This document shows positions 7,224 to 8,971 of a stretch of 8,971 bases of DNA, piece after piece. Both the position numbers and the translations under genes were made by a program. The first letter of the stretch is position 1, and every line of letters starts with the position of its first letter. The notes below the pieces were generated by a model. It worked only from the letters and a program-made list of their open reading frames with translations. It ran no database searches and had not been told where the DNA came from. The DNA lies in NCBI GenBank assembly GCA_027294925.1, contig JAPULM010000545.1, positions 1 to 8,971 of the forward strand, read 5' to 3'. The stretch comes from a bacterium. GTDB lineage: Bacteria; Tectomicrobia; Entotheonellia; Entotheonellales; Entotheonellaceae.

Positions 7224-7728
7224 CGACATCTAGAGGCTAGGCAAAGGATAAGCCAGGGCCTCAACGCGCTCGACTTCTAGGTCTTCAAGATAAACATTAT
7301 CCAGACTAAATGGATACGATCTGACGCAGGGTAAATAAGGCGGCATGTGGGGTAGAACCAAAAGGCGACCGCATACTCCTACCATTGTACAGGCATGTGG
7401 AGCTGGGGAGGCTGGCCAGGGGATAACCAACCGACCCAACGCCCGCCCTTCCTTCTCTCTCCATAGAAGGAATGCTTATTGTAACACAACTTGCCCGTAA
7501 TGTGTTCGATTTATTGCCCAAAGGCATCTACCCGTGCTCTTACAGACGCCTAAATGATACATGCAACGAGGAAAATCGTTAACAACTATCACACACGTTT
7601 ATCCACAGAGAGATTGTTATAGGATCCGTTAAGGCATCGATACAATGTCTCGGCAAACGGATGCCCCGAGGCGTTTTGAGATCATTCTCTAAACAACAGC
7701 GCGATAGAGGTAAAAGACGGAGCACAAC
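7224..7728. other. Spacer between ridA-like and MDMPI-like genes
   Basis: About 505 bases. The left end holds a minus-strand C-terminal relic (7230-7319). A perfect DnaA-box-like TTATCCACA lies at 7599-7607 but stands alone. A -10-like TACAAT lies near 7640 without a well-spaced -35. No terminator-type hairpin with a T-tract was found after the RidA gene. Confidence 0.5.
7230..7319 (-). pseudogene. Possible C-terminal remnant of an unidentified gene
   Basis: The minus-strand frame reads SYPFSLDNVYLEDLEVERVE then ALAYPLPSL and a TAG stop. Its acidic/hydrophobic alternation and codon choice look like genuine coding sequence. Upstream (above 7319) the same frame becomes unconvincing, while a neighbouring frame at about 7320-7420 looks somewhat more protein-like, as expected after a frameshift. 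I do not recognise the family. The stop is 6 bases from the RidA stop, convergent. It could also be chance, since the evidence is composition over only 29 residues. Confidence 0.25.
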
Positions 7729-8334
7729 ATGAGGATTCGAGAGGCATACGAACAAGCAGCAACACTGTTTGTAGAGACTGTCGGGCGAGTTGCTGCCAAC
7801 CACTGGAAACAGCAGGCTCTGGGCGAATGGACGGTACAAGACCTTGTCGGTCACACCAACCGCGCCTTGTTAACGGTGGAAACCTATTTGGACAACCCTG
7901 CCGCCACACGTGAACTGGAACGCCCGGTAGAATATTTCCTGCGCGCCCTGGCAGCGCTAGCCGACCCGGCAGCGGTGGCTGCGCGCGGCCGTGAAGCCGG
8001 CAAGGCACTAGGCGCCGACCCACTAGCGGCCGTGCATGAGACGGCTACACGCGTGTTAGATCGCCTGCGTCGGACAGCCGATGAAACCTTACTCACCACG
8101 CCAGTAGGTGGTATGCGTCTGATCGACTACCTACCCTCTCGGGTATTTGAGTTGACCATTCACAGCCTGGATTTAGCTTCTGCCCTATCGCTGCAGGTCA
8201 CAGTGCCTGAGCCAGCCGCCAAAGTGACGTTCTCACTCCTGATAGAACTAGCACTGCATAAGGGGCAAGCAACGCCTCTCATTCTCAGTACAGCCGGACG
8301 CGGCCCCTTACCCATCGGCTTTAGCGTCTTATAA
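7729..8334 (+). CDS. Maleylpyruvate isomerase family mycothiol-dependent enzyme (DinB-like fold)
   Basis: A 201-residue protein of the MDMPI_N/DinB-like superfamily. The characterised member in Corynebacterium glutamicum isomerises maleylpyruvate to fumarylpyruvate in gentisate degradation, using mycothiol and a divalent metal. Most relatives have no known reaction. The signature LGEWTVQDLVGHTNRAL (31-47) supplies H42. VFELTIHSLDLA (139-150) supplies E141 and H145. The E-x-x-x-H spacing equals E144/H148 of the corynebacterial enzyme, so the His/Glu/His metal triad is intact. The C-terminal LIELALHKGQ...TAGRGPLP-GFSVL tail is typical of actinobacterial homologues. GGAG lies 6 bases before the ATG. 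Fumarylpyruvate hydrolases are FAH-family enzymes, and an FAH-family gene lies 5.6 kb away on the other strand. That is a suggestive but weak link. Whether the host makes mycothiol is unknown. The thiol could be another one. Confidence 0.85.
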   Translation: MRIREAYEQAATLFVETVGRVAANHWKQQALGEWTVQDLVGHTNRALLTVETYLDNPAATRELERPVEYFLRALAALADPAAVAARGREAGKALGADPLAAVHETATRVLDRLRRTADETLLTTPVGGMRLIDYLPSRVFELTIHSLDLASALSLQVTVPEPAAKVTFSLLIELALHKGQATPLILSTAGRGPLPIGFSVL

Positions 8335-8433
8335 TCAACGTCAACGTAAGGCCAAACCAAGCAGGCGAGAGGTGCAGCGACCTTAAGAATATCTGGATAC
8401 GGTATGAGATAAGCGAGACGTAATAAACAGAAA

Positions 8434-8457
8434 GGTCGACAGGCTATTCTGTCGACC
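8434..8457 (-). terminator. Rho-independent terminator for the small minus-strand gene
   Basis: GGTCGACAG (8434-8442) and CTGTCGACC (8449-8457) form a perfect 9-bp stem with a 6-base loop. On the minus strand the stem is followed by TTTCTGTTT, an interrupted U-tract. It lies 51 bases beyond the stop of the 74-residue gene at 8508. On the plus strand the stem is followed by AAAACA, so termination of the MDMPI-like transcript from the other side is less likely. Confidence 0.65.
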
Positions 8458-8507
8458 AAAACAAGCGATAGCAGAGCAAATGTGCAAGAGACACAGGCAG
8501 GCGAGGG

Positions 8508-8732
8508 CTACTCCTCGATAAAATACTCGTAGAAACGTATGGTATCGATGGAAAAATCAGCTAATTTTTCGCGCTCAACGCTAGAGGAATTGTCCTGCGA
8601 TGCTTCCGGCTCATTATCCCAATCCTTGTAATACACCGTCAGTATCCGGTTAGGATGGTCAACTTGAAACTCAGCATTTTCAAAAGTCTTTTCATCACCG
8701 TTTCTAAGGAGAACACGTACGGATCTTGGCAT
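8508..8732 (-). CDS. Small acidic protein of unknown function (74 aa)
   Basis: I do not recognise a family. The protein opens with MPRSVRVLLRNGDEKTFENA, then E-F-x-V-D and RILTVYYKDWD (29-39), an acidic and serine-rich linker of about 15 residues (EPEASQDNSSSVE), and a closing strand ADFSIDTIRFYEYFIEE. The alternating hydrophobic pattern suggests a small mostly-beta domain with a disordered middle and an acidic tail. No signal peptide or membrane segment is visible. GGAGG lies 9 bases before the ATG, and a hairpin terminator follows the stop, so it is probably a real expressed gene. A short reading frame ends 30 bases upstream on the same strand and may be co-transcribed. Confidence 0.7.
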   Translation of the reverse strand: MPRSVRVLLRNGDEKTFENAEFQVDHPNRILTVYYKDWDNEPEASQDNSSSVEREKLADFSIDTIRFYEYFIEE

Positions 8733-8762
8733 CTTGTATAACCTCCATCGCCAATGTTGAGA

Positions 8763-8953
8763 TCATTTTTGCGTACGGAATGCCGCCACCAAAGCATCTG
8801 TATCGACCAACCATTCATGGCCGTCCGCACGACGATGGGCAGTTTCCAGACGGTGCCCTGCCGGCTCCTCACAGGGTTCGGTACATGTTTCGAAATTTAA
8901 CCTGAGACGGAAAAGGATCACCACTACAATCGGCAAAATCGCACCCGGGGCAT
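8763..8953 (-). pseudogene. Possible small gene upstream of the 74-aa gene, with an apparent frameshift near its start
   Basis: The minus-strand frame ending at TGA 8763-8765 is open for 63 sense codons. It encodes a hydrophobic stretch (LPIVVVILFRLRL), two cysteines in ETCTEPCEE, and a C-terminus reading GHRLETAHRRADGHEWLVDT then DALVAAF. It has no well-placed start of its own: only TTG 8936 or GTG 8924/8921, none with a Shine-Dalgarno. An ATG at 8953 does have AGAGGA 4-5 bases upstream, but it is in another frame and stops after nine codons. Adding one G in the CCCCGGG run just after that ATG would join it to the long frame and give a 63-residue protein. The gene may be frameshifted, the read may have a base error, or this may be chance. 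I do not recognise the family. Confidence 0.3.
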
Positions 8954-8971
8954 GCTATCCTCTCTTGCGAC

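Noticed and set aside
7599..7607. Perfect DnaA-box-like TTATCCACA
   Set aside because: I see only one box, with no cluster, no dnaA/dnaN neighbours and no adjoining AT-rich unwinding element. A 9-base match can occur by chance, so it is not called an origin.
8160..8459. 99-codon minus-strand frame overlapping the MDMPI-like gene and the hairpin
   Set aside because: It is antisense to a well-supported gene and spans the terminator hairpin, so it is a shadow frame.

Overview
This 8,971-base window looks like an ordinary bacterial chromosomal stretch of moderate GC. It carries single catabolic and housekeeping genes, some on each strand, separated by long spacers that hold gene remnants. Starts are bacterial, most with good Shine-Dalgarno sequences. 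The host cannot be fixed from this sequence. A mycothiol-dependent-type DinB-fold protein and an M50B-like membrane protease point to families common in Actinobacteria and Chloroflexota. The FMN hydroxy-acid oxidase, fumarylacetoacetase-like hydrolase, acyl-CoA dehydrogenase, RidA and enolase-superfamily relic fit a free-living heterotroph using organic acids, for example marine Chloroflexota or an uncultured proteobacterium. That assignment is inference.

Layout. Positions 1-1220 (+): a promoter-like leader and an FMN-dependent alpha-hydroxy-acid oxidase whose likely start is GTG 144. Positions 1276-2151 (-): a fumarylacetoacetate-hydrolase-family enzyme, convergent with the oxidase. Positions 2223-2339 (-): the N-terminal stub of an SRPBCC/START-like gene. 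Positions 2378-3073 (-): an M50B-like intramembrane metallopeptidase. Positions 3130-4164 (-): an AI-2E family permease, possibly co-transcribed with the protease. Positions 4165-4564: a spacer. Positions 4565-5740 (-): an acyl-CoA dehydrogenase. Positions 5843-6063 (+): a frameshifted relic of an enolase-superfamily (mandelate racemase/muconate lactonizing type) gene. Positions 6064-6875: a long spacer containing a strongly AT-rich element with concentric inverted repeats. Positions 6876-7223 (+): RidA. Positions 7224-7728: a spacer with an unidentified C-terminal relic on the minus strand. Positions 7729-8334 (+): a mycothiol-dependent maleylpyruvate-isomerase-like protein. Positions 8434-8457: a hairpin terminator for the minus strand. 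Positions 8508-8732 (-): a small acidic protein of unknown function. Positions 8763-8953 (-): a possible short upstream reading frame that may be frameshifted.

The intact enzymes fit oxidation and hydrolysis of hydroxy acids, keto acids and acyl-CoAs, with RidA clearing reactive imines. They do not form one operon, and no specific pathway can be proved. I see no CRISPR array, tRNA, rRNA, intact insertion sequence or recognisable defence system. The most unusual items are the three decayed gene fragments, the AT-rich palindromic element, and the small gene pair at the right end.
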